Source: an uncultured Christensenella sp. (GTDB taxonomy: Bacteria; Bacillota; Clostridia; Christensenellales; Borkfalkiaceae). From it: DNA of 58,738 nucleotides. Positions 34,918-44,099 of this stretch are shown in pieces. The translations under genes and the position numbers were made by a program. A model generated the notes under the pieces. That model did no database searches, was not told the DNA's origin, and was given only the letters and a program-made list of their open reading frames with translations. The stretch spans positions 1-58,738 of the forward strand of contig CAJTJC010000013.1 of NCBI GenBank assembly GCA_910576655.1, written 5' to 3'. Each line of letters starts with the position of its first letter. Position 1 is the first letter of the stretch.

Positions 34918-36816
34918 ATTTATATCCTCAGTCCACAAAGTCGCTATCGCGTCTGACGGCATACGCCAATCGCCGCGAGGTGAAAGCGATACCTCACCGA
35001 CCTTTATTCCATCAGGTACGCACGAACGCTTATATTGCTGAGAAAAAAACCGTTTATAGAATACTTTAAGCCACTTGCTTATCGTTGCCGCCTCGTTTAC
35101 TCCCTTAAACGCATATTCGGCAATAAACGCGATTTTTGACGGTCTGAACCCGAAACGCACGGCGTAAAACAAAAAGAAATCGTGCAAAATATAAGGACCG
35201 ATAATATCCTCGGTTTTCTGCATTTGCTTACCTTCCGATACAGGCAACAGCTCGGGACTGATTTCGGTATTTAAAATGCTTTCAAGCACACTCTGCGCCC
35301 GTCCTCCCAAACGCTCGCCCTCATATTTTACAAGCTGCTTTACAAGCGTTTTAGGAACCGAACAGTTAACTGAATACATTGACATGTGGTCGCCGTTATA
35401 AGTCGCCCAACCCAAAGCCAACTCGCTTAAATCGCCCGTACCGATTACCAAACCGTTGTACTCGTTGGCTAAATCCATTAAAACGAGCGTTCTTATACGC
35501 GCCTGCGCGTTTTCAAAGGTAACGCCGTAGTCCTTTTCGTTATGTCCGATATCTGCAAAATGACGCTTTACGCTCTCTTCAATGGGAATAATTCTGCCGG
35601 TAACGCCAAGCGCTTCCATCAGCTTTAAGGAATTATTTTTAGTTTTTTCCGTTGAGCCGAAGCACGGCATGGTTACAGCTATAACGTCCTTTAAATTTTT
35701 ATTTAAAATGCGAAAAGCCCTGCATATAACGAGTAACGCAAGCGCACTGTCCAAGCCACCCGAAACACCTATAACGGCTGTTTGGGCACCCGTATGTTTA
35801 AGTCGCTTTTCAAGCCCCTTTGCCTGCATAGAAAGAATTGCGTCCATTCGTTCCAGACGGTTATTTCCGCTCGGAACGAATGGCGTGGTTGGGAAAGCGC
35901 GTGTAAGCTCTCCCTTTGTCGGATTCGACTTGAAAGGAATAAAGATATAATCGCCAGCACTCTCGGCAAAAAAGCTCGAAGCGGTTCTTTTCCGCTCGTC
36001 AGCAACGCATTGAACATCAATTTCAGAATACAACAAACCGTTTTCAAACAGCTTACTTTGTGCAAGCACCTTTCCGTTTTCGCTGATTATATTATGACCT
36101 GCAAATACGGCATCGGTAGTGCTTTCGCCGTCGCCTGCGTCGGAATAGACGTATCCGCAAACGAGCTTCGCGGACTGCATTTTTACTAAATCTTTTCTGT
36201 ACTCTGCCTTACCGTCGATTTCGTTGCTGCACGATAAATTGACGATAACCGTCGCTCCCGCCAAAGCGTGCGATACCGACGGCGATTTCGGCGCCCACAA
36301 ATCCTCGCAAATCTCGGCGGACACCTTTAAATCGGAATTATCGGAACATTTAAAAATTAAATTGGTACCGAAAGGTACAATGCGACCGAGAATTGAAATT
36401 TCGCCGTTCTCTTTGGGTGCGCACGAAAAATTGCGTTGCTCGTAAAACTCGCCGTAATTAGGTAAAAACGTCTTAGGAATTACACCCAAAACTTCACCGT
36501 CCGAAATTGCAACGGCGCAATTATACAGCTTTCCCCCGCACACGAGAGGCGCCCCGACAAAAACGAGCGCGTGCATACCCGCGGTTGCTTCGGCTACTTC
36601 AATTACCGCCTTTTCTACGGATTCCTGAAGCACGCGCTGATTAAACAGGTCGCCGCAAGTATACCCGCTTATACAAAGCTCTGGAAAGACTGTGACGCTA
36701 CTGCCATTTTTATAGCTTTCGCCTATTGCCTCGATTATGCCCTGAGTATTGAATTGTACGTCTGCCACCTTGACCTGTACGGTCGCGGCGCAGACCTTTA
36801 CAAAACCGTATTGCAT
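34915..36816 (-). CDS. nadE: glutamine-dependent NAD+ synthetase
   Basis: NadE amidates nicotinic acid adenine dinucleotide to NAD+. The 633-residue protein joins a nitrilase-type glutaminase (Glu in VFPELCISGYTC, Lys in IPKTFLPNYGEF, Cys in AEICEDLWAP) to an ATP-pyrophosphatase synthetase with the P-loop VSGGLDSALAL. It also shows IGTGDLSELALGW and NCSVPKTLVK. The ATG directly follows the recA stop codon with no gap. Confidence 0.96.
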   Translation of the reverse strand: MQYGFVKVCAATVQVKVADVQFNTQGIIEAIGESYKNGSSVTVFPELCISGYTCGDLFNQRVLQESVEKAVIEVAEATAGMHALVFVGAPLVCGGKLYNCAVAISDGEVLGVIPKTFLPNYGEFYEQRNFSCAPKENGEISILGRIVPFGTNLIFKCSDNSDLKVSAEICEDLWAPKSPSVSHALAGATVIVNLSCSNEIDGKAEYRKDLVKMQSAKLVCGYVYSDAGDGESTTDAVFAGHNIISENGKVLAQSKLFENGLLYSEIDVQCVADERKRTASSFFAESAGDYIFIPFKSNPTKGELTRAFPTTPFVPSGNNRLERMDAILSMQAKGLEKRLKHTGAQTAVIGVSGGLDSALALLVICRAFRILNKNLKDVIAVTMPCFGSTEKTKNNSLKLMEALGVTGRIIPIEESVKRHFADIGHNEKDYGVTFENAQARIRTLVLMDLANEYNGLVIGTGDLSELALGWATYNGDHMSMYSVNCSVPKTLVKQLVKYEGERLGGRAQSVLESILNTEISPELLPVSEGKQMQKTEDIIGPYILHDFFLFYAVRFGFRPSKIAFIAEYAFKGVNEAATISKWLKVFYKRFFSQQYKRSCVPDGIKVGEVSLSPRGDWRMPSDAIATLWTEDIN

Positions 36817-37824
36817 TTATGCCTGCTTTTGCTGCGACGCCTTATGCGCCTCCCTGATTTTTGCGTCAAGCTCTGCCTTGACCTGAGGATTACTTTTCAG
36901 ATAATCGCGCATTTTTTCGCGACCTTGTGCAACCTTGTCGTCGTTGTAATAATAGAAGGCCCCGCTCTTTGTAAGTATGCCGTATTCTACGCCCAAATCT
37001 ATCAGGCATCCTTCCTGAGAAATTCCTTCGCCGTAAATAATATCAAATTCGGCGACCTTAAAGGGCGGCGCAACCTTGTTTTTAACCACCTTGCACTTTG
37101 CCCTGTTACCAACTATATCGCCCTCGCTTTTAAGGGCGTCGGCTTTTCTTATATCGAGCCTGACGGTTGCAAAATATTTCAATGCTTTGCCGCCAGGGGT
37201 TGTTTCGGGATTACCGAACATTACACCGACCTTTTCACGAAGCTGATTGATAAATATTACGCAAGTTTTAGACTTATTTGTTATAGCCGTAAGCTTTCTG
37301 AGAGCCTGCGACATAAGTCTTGCAAGCAAACCGACGTGAGTATCGCCCATATCACCCTCGATTTCAGCCTTAGGAGTAAGCGCAGCAACCGAGTCCACGA
37401 CGATTACGTCAATCGCACTGGAACGCACGAGCGATTCGCATATATCCAGCGCCTGTTCGCCGGTATCAGGCTGAGAAAGATAAAGGTCGTCTGTATTTAC
37501 GCCGAGTGCATGAGCGTACTGCGCGTCGAGAGCGTGCTCGGCGTCGATAAACGCAGCCACGCCGCCCGCTTTCTGGGTTTCGGCGATGATGTGAAGCGCA
37601 ACCGTCGTTTTACCCGAGGATTCGGGACCGTATATTTCAAGTATTCTTCCGCGAGGTACACCGCCGACGCCGAGCGCGAGGTCAAGCGACAGACAGCCCG
37701 TAGGGATAAATTCAAGGTCGGTATTGACCTTGTAATCGCCCAGCTTCATTATTGCGCCGCGGCCGTATTGCTTTTCAATCATAGCAATGGTTGAATTTAG
37801 TGCTTTAAGTTTTTCTTCGTTCAT
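36817..37824 (-). CDS. recA: recombinase RecA
   Basis: RecA carries out strand exchange and triggers LexA cleavage. The 335-residue protein begins with the polymerisation segment AIMKLGD, has the Walker A motif GPESSGKTT, VDSVAALTPKAEIEGDMGD, and the L2 loop with INQLREKVGVMFGNPETTPGG. The C-terminal tail is short and mixed rather than strongly acidic. AGGAG precedes the ATG. No LexA-type box was recognised; the gene lies inside an operon. Confidence 0.98.
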   Translation of the reverse strand: MNEEKLKALNSTIAMIEKQYGRGAIMKLGDYKVNTDLEFIPTGCLSLDLALGVGGVPRGRILEIYGPESSGKTTVALHIIAETQKAGGVAAFIDAEHALDAQYAHALGVNTDDLYLSQPDTGEQALDICESLVRSSAIDVIVVDSVAALTPKAEIEGDMGDTHVGLLARLMSQALRKLTAITNKSKTCVIFINQLREKVGVMFGNPETTPGGKALKYFATVRLDIRKADALKSEGDIVGNRAKCKVVKNKVAPPFKVAEFDIIYGEGISQEGCLIDLGVEYGILTKSGAFYYYNDDKVAQGREKMRDYLKSNPQVKAELDAKIREAHKASQQKQA

Positions 37825-37838
37825 ATTAAACTCCTGAA

Positions 37839-38942
37839 TTATTTTAACAATTTGTAAGTGTGAAACAGAGCGAGATTTATCGCCGTGTTCGTTACGTTCT
37901 CTCTGCTACCGCCGAGATTGTATTCGAACACCGAAAAATCTTCCCCTACGGCGACCGCTATATAGACGAGTCCGACAGGTTTTTGACTTCCGTCCGAGGC
38001 AGGTCCCGCCAAGCCTGTCGTGGCAATACATACGTCGCTGCCGTTTTCCCTGCGCAGCCCCTCCGCCATTTCGTAAGCCGTTTGCTCGGAAACCGCGCCG
38101 TATCGGTCCAGCGTAAACTGCTTTACGCCCAGTCGCTTTATTTTAGATACGTCTGAATAAGTATTCAGCCCCTCGCAGTAAACCTCGCTGATACCCGGAA
38201 TTTCGACCAGTTTCTTGCCTATACCGCCGCCCGTGAACGACTCGGCAACGCTTATTTTCGCACGGCGCAGCTTTAAAAGCTGAAACAGTCTTTCCGCAAG
38301 CGAAATATCGTCCATAGCATAAATATTTTCATTCAAACCGCCGACGACCGTTCTTATTACGCTGTCGAAAACCTCTTTGGAAATACTGTTCGGATAAGTA
38401 ATTTCTATGCGATAATCGCCGTAGCTTTCGCTGATACTGAAATCAACGTCCGCACATTTCTGCTTTGCCTGATAAATTACGGAATTCAAACGAGAAACCG
38501 AAACGCCGTATATTTTTATATATGATTTTTCGTATTTGCGACCGTATTTGGTATCCAGCACGGACTTTATATCGTCGTAACTAAGCTCGTTTTCTTTATC
38601 GGAATACAGCATGAATACGTGGTCTGTACCAGAATTCATAATACCCTTTCCGTCAAATTCGGAGGAATACAGCGCAGTTAAAAACGCTTTTAACGTATTA
38701 TCCATAGTAAACGGACAGAAAATATACAAATTCTCGTAATTGGTTTTTCCGTCCCGCAAGGCGTTTACGATTTCCTCTGCGCGGTCGTAGGCTATATACG
38801 AAATTTTATCGAAATAGTAGCCTATCCCCGAAAAAGCCGAAATTACGCCTTCCGCTCCGTCGAATACGTTTATTTTTTTATTTCTGAACACCAAAAGGCA
38901 ATTTTTTTTAGTCCTGAAAGAGGACACTTTTTCTGCACTCAT
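37839..38942 (-). CDS. cinA: CinA-like protein with degenerate N-terminal domain
   Basis: Residues ~228-367 form a normal CinA C-terminal (PncC-like nicotinamide-nucleotide amidase) domain: VAESFTGGGIGKKLVEIPG, YSDVSKIKRLGV, AVSEQTAYEMAEGLR, TTGLAGPASDGSQKPVGLVY. The N-terminal ~220 residues occupy the place of the MoCF/COG1058 domain but lack its GTELLLG and GGLGPT-type motifs. The middle (DVDFSISESYGDYRIEI) fits the linker KH-like part. The position pgsA-cinA-recA is the classical one. The N-terminal half is probably inactive for ADP-ribose pyrophosphatase activity. Confidence 0.85.
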   Translation of the reverse strand: MSAEKVSSFRTKKNCLLVFRNKKINVFDGAEGVISAFSGIGYYFDKISYIAYDRAEEIVNALRDGKTNYENLYIFCPFTMDNTLKAFLTALYSSEFDGKGIMNSGTDHVFMLYSDKENELSYDDIKSVLDTKYGRKYEKSYIKIYGVSVSRLNSVIYQAKQKCADVDFSISESYGDYRIEITYPNSISKEVFDSVIRTVVGGLNENIYAMDDISLAERLFQLLKLRRAKISVAESFTGGGIGKKLVEIPGISEVYCEGLNTYSDVSKIKRLGVKQFTLDRYGAVSEQTAYEMAEGLRRENGSDVCIATTGLAGPASDGSQKPVGLVYIAVAVGEDFSVFEYNLGGSRENVTNTAINLALFHTYKLLK

Positions 38943-39586
38943 TTCTTTAAAACGTGAATATTTTTAGCGATATAATTAATACCCGAAATTACGGTTAAAA
39001 TAACGGACAGAATAAAAAGCGAAACGCCGATTATATTTACGACTACTGCAAACATACCGTCGTCAAACTGACGCCAGCCCTCCGCAAAAAGCAAAATGCC
39101 CACGCTGAGGTCTTGCGCAAAGGTCTTGTATTTTCCTATTTTATCGGCGGCTATAACCTCGCCCGAGCTTGCCGCAACCATTCTGAAACCGCTGACTATC
39201 ATTTCGCGGGCAACGATTATCACCACGCCGCAAACGGCAAGCAGTATTGCCCAGTTACCGAGGTTTGCACAGAAAATATCCGGTATAGTCAAAAACAGAA
39301 TAAACGCGGTTAAAACCAGTACTTTATCCGCAATAGGGTCAAGAAATTTACCGAGATTCGTTACGAGATTACGCTTGCGCGCGATAGCTCCGTCAAACAA
39401 ATCGGTTATGCAAGCAACGGCAAACAGTCCCCAGCATACAAGAAAATGCCCCGGAAAATTAATATAGAACAGCGCAACGAATATCGGAATAAACAACATT
39501 CTGCTGAACGTAAGAATGTTAGGTAAATTCCAGATTACGGTTTTAGTATCCTTACTATCCTGCTGTATTTCTTCATTATCAACCAT
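38939..39586 (-). CDS. pgsA: CDP-diacylglycerol–glycerol-3-phosphate phosphatidyltransferase
   Basis: PgsA makes phosphatidylglycerol phosphate at the membrane. The 215-residue protein has the CDP-alcohol phosphotransferase motif as DLFDGAIAR, then GKFLDPIADK, fitting DX2DGX2ARX8GX3DX3D. It has about five or six membrane helices, and begins with a ~20-residue hydrophilic tail followed by NLPNILTFSRMLFIP. GGAGG lies before the ATG. It overlaps rimO by eight bases and cinA by four. Confidence 0.96.
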   Translation of the reverse strand: MVDNEEIQQDSKDTKTVIWNLPNILTFSRMLFIPIFVALFYINFPGHFLVCWGLFAVACITDLFDGAIARKRNLVTNLGKFLDPIADKVLVLTAFILFLTIPDIFCANLGNWAILLAVCGVVIIVAREMIVSGFRMVAASSGEVIAADKIGKYKTFAQDLSVGILLFAEGWRQFDDGMFAVVVNIIGVSLFILSVILTVISGINYIAKNIHVLKK

Positions 39587-40913
39587 AATAGTCCTCCGTC
39601 TTGCCCATTAAATCGCAACTGTCGTTATCCGTAATAATAACGTCGTAATATTCGCCCTGAACGGCGTTTGCCGCATTAAAATATACCTTTCCGTCGATAT
39701 CGGGCGCGCTGAAATACGCCCTACCTTCGAAGCAATTTTTTTCATAATTAATCCCGTCGCACAAAACGCGTAGCTTTTTACCCCTGTAATCGCTCAGTTT
39801 AGCTGTGGAAATTTCGTGCTGAACACCGTATAGCCTTTTTACCCTACGCTTTTTCACCGCGTCTGTAATATGATTTTTTAGTTTATACGCCGCAGTGTCG
39901 GGCTCTTTGGAATAACAGAAAAACCCGCAATTCTCAAATTTTGCCTGCCGCAAAAATTCGCAAAGCGCCTCAACCTCTTCCTCCGTTTCGGAAGGAAAGC
40001 CCGTAATAAAGGTCGAACGAAGCGCAATATCGGGTATGCTTTCTCTCAGTTTCGCTATAAGCGCAAGATAGCTTTCACGACTGCCCCTTCTATTCATTAA
40101 TTTGAGTATTCTATCCTCGCTATGCTGAAGCGGAATATCGAGATATTTTATAATCTTTTCATTGTCCCTTATAGCCTTAATCAAGCCGTCGTCAATCATT
40201 TCGGGATAACAGTAAAGAAGTCTTATGCTTTTTATATTGTCAAGCGCGGAAAGCCTGTCCATAAGCTCGGTCAAAGTTTTTCTTCCGTACAAATCGGTAC
40301 CGTATCTCGTTACGTCCTGCGCAACGAGAATAAGCTCTGACACTTCTCCGAGATTTTCCGCCTCGGCAACAAGCTTTTCCATTTCGTAGCTTTCGTACTT
40401 ACCGCGTATTTTAGGTATCAGGCAATAAGTGCAGTGATTGTTGCAGCCGTCCGCAATTTTAAGGTAAGCGTAATGCTGCGGAGTCGTCAGCACTCGGCTT
40501 GCGCAATATTCCGCACTGCCAGAGCCGACGTAATCGACGCGTTCGCCGCTATACGATTTTTCAAGAGCCTCAAAAAACTTATCGTAGTCGTAAGTCCCGA
40601 GAAAAACGTCCGCCTCTGTAAGAGAAGCATAAATTTCGGAAATATATTTTTGGGGCAGACAACCAGTCACAACTAACTTTTCGAGCTTTCCGTTGCGATA
40701 GCTCGCGCAATCTATTGCGGTGAAAATAGCTTCCTTGCGAGATTCGTTTAAAAACGCGCAGGTATTTACTATAAGAATTTCGGCTTGCTCCGCGTCGGAC
40801 GTAATTTCGCCGCCCTTTGCTTTTATTATTGACAAAAGTTTTTCGGAATCAACACGGTTTTTATCGCAACCGAGCGAAATTATTCCGAATTTCTTTTGCG
40901 AAAAATCAATCAT
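39579..40913 (-). CDS. rimO: ribosomal protein S12 methylthiotransferase RimO
   Basis: RimO is the radical-SAM methylthiotransferase acting on an aspartate of ribosomal protein S12. The 444-residue protein has ISLGCDKNRVDSE and NTCAFLNESRKEA in the MTTase domain, the radical-SAM motif CNNHCTYCLIPKIRG, and a C-terminal TRAM domain. SLGCDKNRVDSE with ADGCNNHC distinguishes it from MiaB at 23867. It overlaps ftsK by eight bases; GGAG inside ftsK serves as its ribosome site. Confidence 0.95.
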   Translation of the reverse strand: MIDFSQKKFGIISLGCDKNRVDSEKLLSIIKAKGGEITSDAEQAEILIVNTCAFLNESRKEAIFTAIDCASYRNGKLEKLVVTGCLPQKYISEIYASLTEADVFLGTYDYDKFFEALEKSYSGERVDYVGSGSAEYCASRVLTTPQHYAYLKIADGCNNHCTYCLIPKIRGKYESYEMEKLVAEAENLGEVSELILVAQDVTRYGTDLYGRKTLTELMDRLSALDNIKSIRLLYCYPEMIDDGLIKAIRDNEKIIKYLDIPLQHSEDRILKLMNRRGSRESYLALIAKLRESIPDIALRSTFITGFPSETEEEVEALCEFLRQAKFENCGFFCYSKEPDTAAYKLKNHITDAVKKRRVKRLYGVQHEISTAKLSDYRGKKLRVLCDGINYEKNCFEGRAYFSAPDIDGKVYFNAANAVQGEYYDVIITDNDSCDLMGKTEDYYG

Positions 40914-43900
40914 CCACTTCTCCGTAGGTATTTTGGAACTCTTCCTTGGAAAGCAACACCTTCCTCGGCTTCGAGCCCTCCGACTGCGTAACGTAATTCA
41001 TATTTTCCATCCAGTCGATAATTTTACAAGCCTTGATGTATCCGACGGGGAACCTGCGCTGAATCATAGAAACCGACGCCTGATTTGAAACTACGCAATA
41101 ATGCAAGGCCTTTATATAGGTATCGTCGATTTTTATATCACCGCCCTCGCCAGAGCCCTCGTCGCCCATCATCGAATTAGACTGTTCTTCCGCCTCTACG
41201 GTATTAATAAAGTCGGATACGGACTGGTCGAAATAGGTTTCATTATGGGCTTTAACGAAATCGGTTACCCGCTGAACCTCGTGCGTGTCTATAAAGCAGC
41301 CCTGTATACGCGCCAAATCGGGACTTTCCGCCGAACGGAAATACATATCGCCTTTTCCGAGCAGCTTTTCCGCGCCGCCGATATCGAAAATAGTACGAGC
41401 GTCGTCAAACGAGTTGACCTTGAAGCCTATTCTCGTGGGCAGATTAGATTTAATAAGACCGGTAATGCAGTCTACCGAAGGACGCTGAGTTGCAAGAATC
41501 AAATGAATACCGCAGGCGCGCGCCTTCTGAACAAGTTTGATTATTCTGCCCTCGATGTCTTTTTTCGCTTGAAGCATCAAATCGCCGAACTCGTCGAGTA
41601 TTATAACTATTTTAGGCAGTCTTTCCTCGCCTGCCGGCAGGTGAGCGTTGTATTCGTCAAGGTTCTTCGTGGCAATTCCCTTCTCGGTCATTTCCTTAAA
41701 GAGTGAATATCTTCGTTCCATCTCCTTAATTGCCCAGTTCAACGCTTTTATAGCCTTGTCCACCTCGTAGATTATTTCGTTAATCATAAGATGAGGCAGC
41801 TTGTCATAGGAAATAAACTCAACCTGTTTGGGGTCTACGAGAATAAATCTCAACTCTTCCGGTCCGTACTTGAATAACAAACTTATAATCAGCGCACTTA
41901 GGCAAATACTTTTACCGCTACCGGTCGTACCTGCGATAAGCAAGTGCGGCATTTTGGTTATATCTGAACAGACCGCCTCGCCCTCGACGTTTTTACCGAG
42001 CGCAAACGTAACAGAATTAGGCTTGCAATTTATAAACCTCGGACTTGCAAGCATGCTTTTCAGTCCTACTATCGTTCTTACGTTGTTCGGTACTTCTATC
42101 GACAGCGCGCCCTTCGAGAAATTGAGATACGCAGTGACGTTGTCCTTCATGAGAGCCATTGCGATAGCTTCTTTGTATTTAAGCGACTGGGTAATTTTCG
42201 TTTTGTCCTCGATAACGACGTCGTAACGCGTAACCGCGGGTCCGATAATCACGTTTGAAACTTCACTTTCGATTTTGAATTTCAAAAGCGTTTCTGTTAT
42301 CGTTCTTTTGTTGTCCTCTATTTCGCCCGTATTTACGTTGCTGTGCTCGGGATAATCGTCAAGCAGGTCAAGTCCGGGTCTTATATATTTTTTCCATACG
42401 TGGCGGGGCTTTTCTTCCTGCATGGGCTCCTGTACGGGTCGTGCAGGTGCAACTTCCCGCATCGGGCGCGGCTCGGAAGGAATTCTGTCTGACGCCCTCG
42501 GTTCGGAAACTTCCTGATTGAAATCGGAAAAGCCGTCGTCATCGTTGCTATCGTCGAACAGATTTGCGTTACTCAATTCCTGCCGTCTCGAAGTAAGGCG
42601 GGAAATATCGGGCTCAACCCTGTTTTCAGTACGCGACGACGCACCGAAAAGATTGTACATAGACATAGGGTTACTATTGCCCGAGTCGTCTTCTTCGGGT
42701 TCGACAGAGCGGTTAAGTATATCTTCGACAGGTTCCTCCGTTACGGGTTCTTCCTTGCGGAAATTTTTAACAGGCTCGTTAATTACAGGCTCTTCTTTAC
42801 GTATATTATTTACAATCGGCTCGTGAATAACGGGCTCTTCCTTTGCCGACACGGGTTCGGGATATACAGATGCGGCAACGCTTTCCGGCTGTACGGGGAA
42901 TGTTCCGCTTGAAACCTGCTCGTAATCGTTTAGTTTATCGACGGGCTTATCGCCGTAAACGTAATGCGAAGGAGCGGCGGCAACAGGCTGATTTAGCACG
43001 TCTTCCTGATAGCTGGTGCCGTAAGATTTTTCGGGCACTGTATTTCTTTTGCCGCTGTAAAAATTGCTTAAATAATCTTTATCGTTAGTTACCGGATGAT
43101 TGAAATATGAATTCTCATTAAAAATCATATTCCTTTTATAGCTTTCGGCGTCAAATTCGCCTTTTGCAAACAGAATTTTTCTTCCGAGGTTTTTCTGCGA
43201 ATAAGGGTTGTTATCCTCCGCAGCCTGTCCTCGCGGCGCCTCGCGCACCTGCGTATTGATTACGGGCGGAGCAGGTCTTACCGCAGCCTCCTCTCTTACG
43301 GAAGGTGCTACCTGCTTCTCTTCGTCAGTTTCGGAACGGCGAATTTCATTGTTGCTGATTGCGTTGGAATACCCGCCGATTCTTTTTCGCCTTTTTCTGA
43401 AATTGTTAACAAGAAAATATCCGCTTACTATAACCAGCAAAGAAAAAATTATATACGCGCCTACAAACGTGGCAAGCTTAGCAACGGGGTAAACTATCAA
43501 CGCCGAAACCGCGCCGCCGAAGGTATATCCCGAAAAACCGTTCAACGCGCTTTTATAGCAGCCCGAAAGGTATCCGCCGTAGCTGTCGAGCGATATATTC
43601 CTGCTTGTAGCCGCATGGAAAAGCAAAAACGCTGAAAATACGGTAAGCGAAATCAAAAGCGCGGATTTAAACGATATTCTTATCCTTTTTCCGAAAATCA
43701 ACCATTGCCCCGCATAGGCGACGATTGCGGCAATAATAATAGAACCGTAGCCGAAAGCGCCGTACATAAACGTACAAACAGCTTTACCGAGCCCCGCAAA
43801 AACACTGCTGCCCGTAAACAGCATCAAAAGAACAAGCGCGCTGAAAAGCAACAAAGTCATACCCAACGTCTCTTTTGTAAATACGTACGTCGTTTTATCG

Positions 43901-43941
43901 TTATTATTCAGTTCCTTCTTATTCTTCTTTTTTCTGTTCAC
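40906..43941 (-). CDS. ftsK: DNA translocase FtsK/SpoIIIE
   Basis: This is the septal DNA pump. The ~1011-residue protein has four to five N-terminal membrane helices (to about residue 180). A ~330-residue acidic, Pro/Glu-rich linker contains RKEEPV-type repeats. The motor domain has AGTTGSGKSICLSALI, ILVDPKQVEF and VIILDEFGDLMLQAKKD. A C-terminal winged-helix gamma domain follows (VSMIQRRFPVGYIKACKIID). I prefer GTG at 43941, which has CGGAGA at a good distance; an ATG at 43968 adds nine residues but has no ribosome site. Confidence 0.93.
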   Translation of the reverse strand: MNRKKKNKKELNNNDKTTYVFTKETLGMTLLLFSALVLLMLFTGSSVFAGLGKAVCTFMYGAFGYGSIIIAAIVAYAGQWLIFGKRIRISFKSALLISLTVFSAFLLFHAATSRNISLDSYGGYLSGCYKSALNGFSGYTFGGAVSALIVYPVAKLATFVGAYIIFSLLVIVSGYFLVNNFRKRRKRIGGYSNAISNNEIRRSETDEEKQVAPSVREEAAVRPAPPVINTQVREAPRGQAAEDNNPYSQKNLGRKILFAKGEFDAESYKRNMIFNENSYFNHPVTNDKDYLSNFYSGKRNTVPEKSYGTSYQEDVLNQPVAAAPSHYVYGDKPVDKLNDYEQVSSGTFPVQPESVAASVYPEPVSAKEEPVIHEPIVNNIRKEEPVINEPVKNFRKEEPVTEEPVEDILNRSVEPEEDDSGNSNPMSMYNLFGASSRTENRVEPDISRLTSRRQELSNANLFDDSNDDDGFSDFNQEVSEPRASDRIPSEPRPMREVAPARPVQEPMQEEKPRHVWKKYIRPGLDLLDDYPEHSNVNTGEIEDNKRTITETLLKFKIESEVSNVIIGPAVTRYDVVIEDKTKITQSLKYKEAIAMALMKDNVTAYLNFSKGALSIEVPNNVRTIVGLKSMLASPRFINCKPNSVTFALGKNVEGEAVCSDITKMPHLLIAGTTGSGKSICLSALIISLLFKYGPEELRFILVDPKQVEFISYDKLPHLMINEIIYEVDKAIKALNWAIKEMERRYSLFKEMTEKGIATKNLDEYNAHLPAGEERLPKIVIILDEFGDLMLQAKKDIEGRIIKLVQKARACGIHLILATQRPSVDCITGLIKSNLPTRIGFKVNSFDDARTIFDIGGAEKLLGKGDMYFRSAESPDLARIQGCFIDTHEVQRVTDFVKAHNETYFDQSVSDFINTVEAEEQSNSMMGDEGSGEGGDIKIDDTYIKALHYCVVSNQASVSMIQRRFPVGYIKACKIIDWMENMNYVTQSEGSKPRKVLLSKEEFQNTYGEVDD

Positions 43942-43985
43942 ACTATTTCTCCGCACAAAACCATACATTATAAAAATACAAGTTA

Positions 43986-44014
43986 ATTATAGCATTTTAC
44001 AAAAAAAATAACAA
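43986..44014 (-). promoter_or_regulatory. promoter of the ftsK-rimO-pgsA-cinA-recA-nadE operon
   Basis: On the minus strand TTGTTA, 17 bases and TATAAT lie about 45 bases before the preferred GTG start of ftsK. Confidence 0.7.
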
Positions 44015-44061
44015 CAAAATGACGACGATTTTATGAAAAATTTATATTATTGTATATACAT

Positions 44062-44089
44062 AAAAAAGGCGCACCCGTGCGGATACGCC
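44062..44089 (-). terminator. intrinsic terminator of murC
   Basis: In the minus-strand RNA GGCGUAUCC pairs with GGGUGCGCC over nine bases, two of them G-U pairs, around the loop GCAC. Six U follow. The two G-U pairs become A-C mismatches on the plus strand, so the element is directional. Confidence 0.8.
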
Positions 44090-44099
44090 GAAAATAAAT

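Noticed and set aside
36571..37794. 407-codon open frame on the plus strand
   Set aside because: It is fully antisense to recA and the start of nadE, which are certain. Its translation has no recognisable domain, so it is a shadow of their codon usage.
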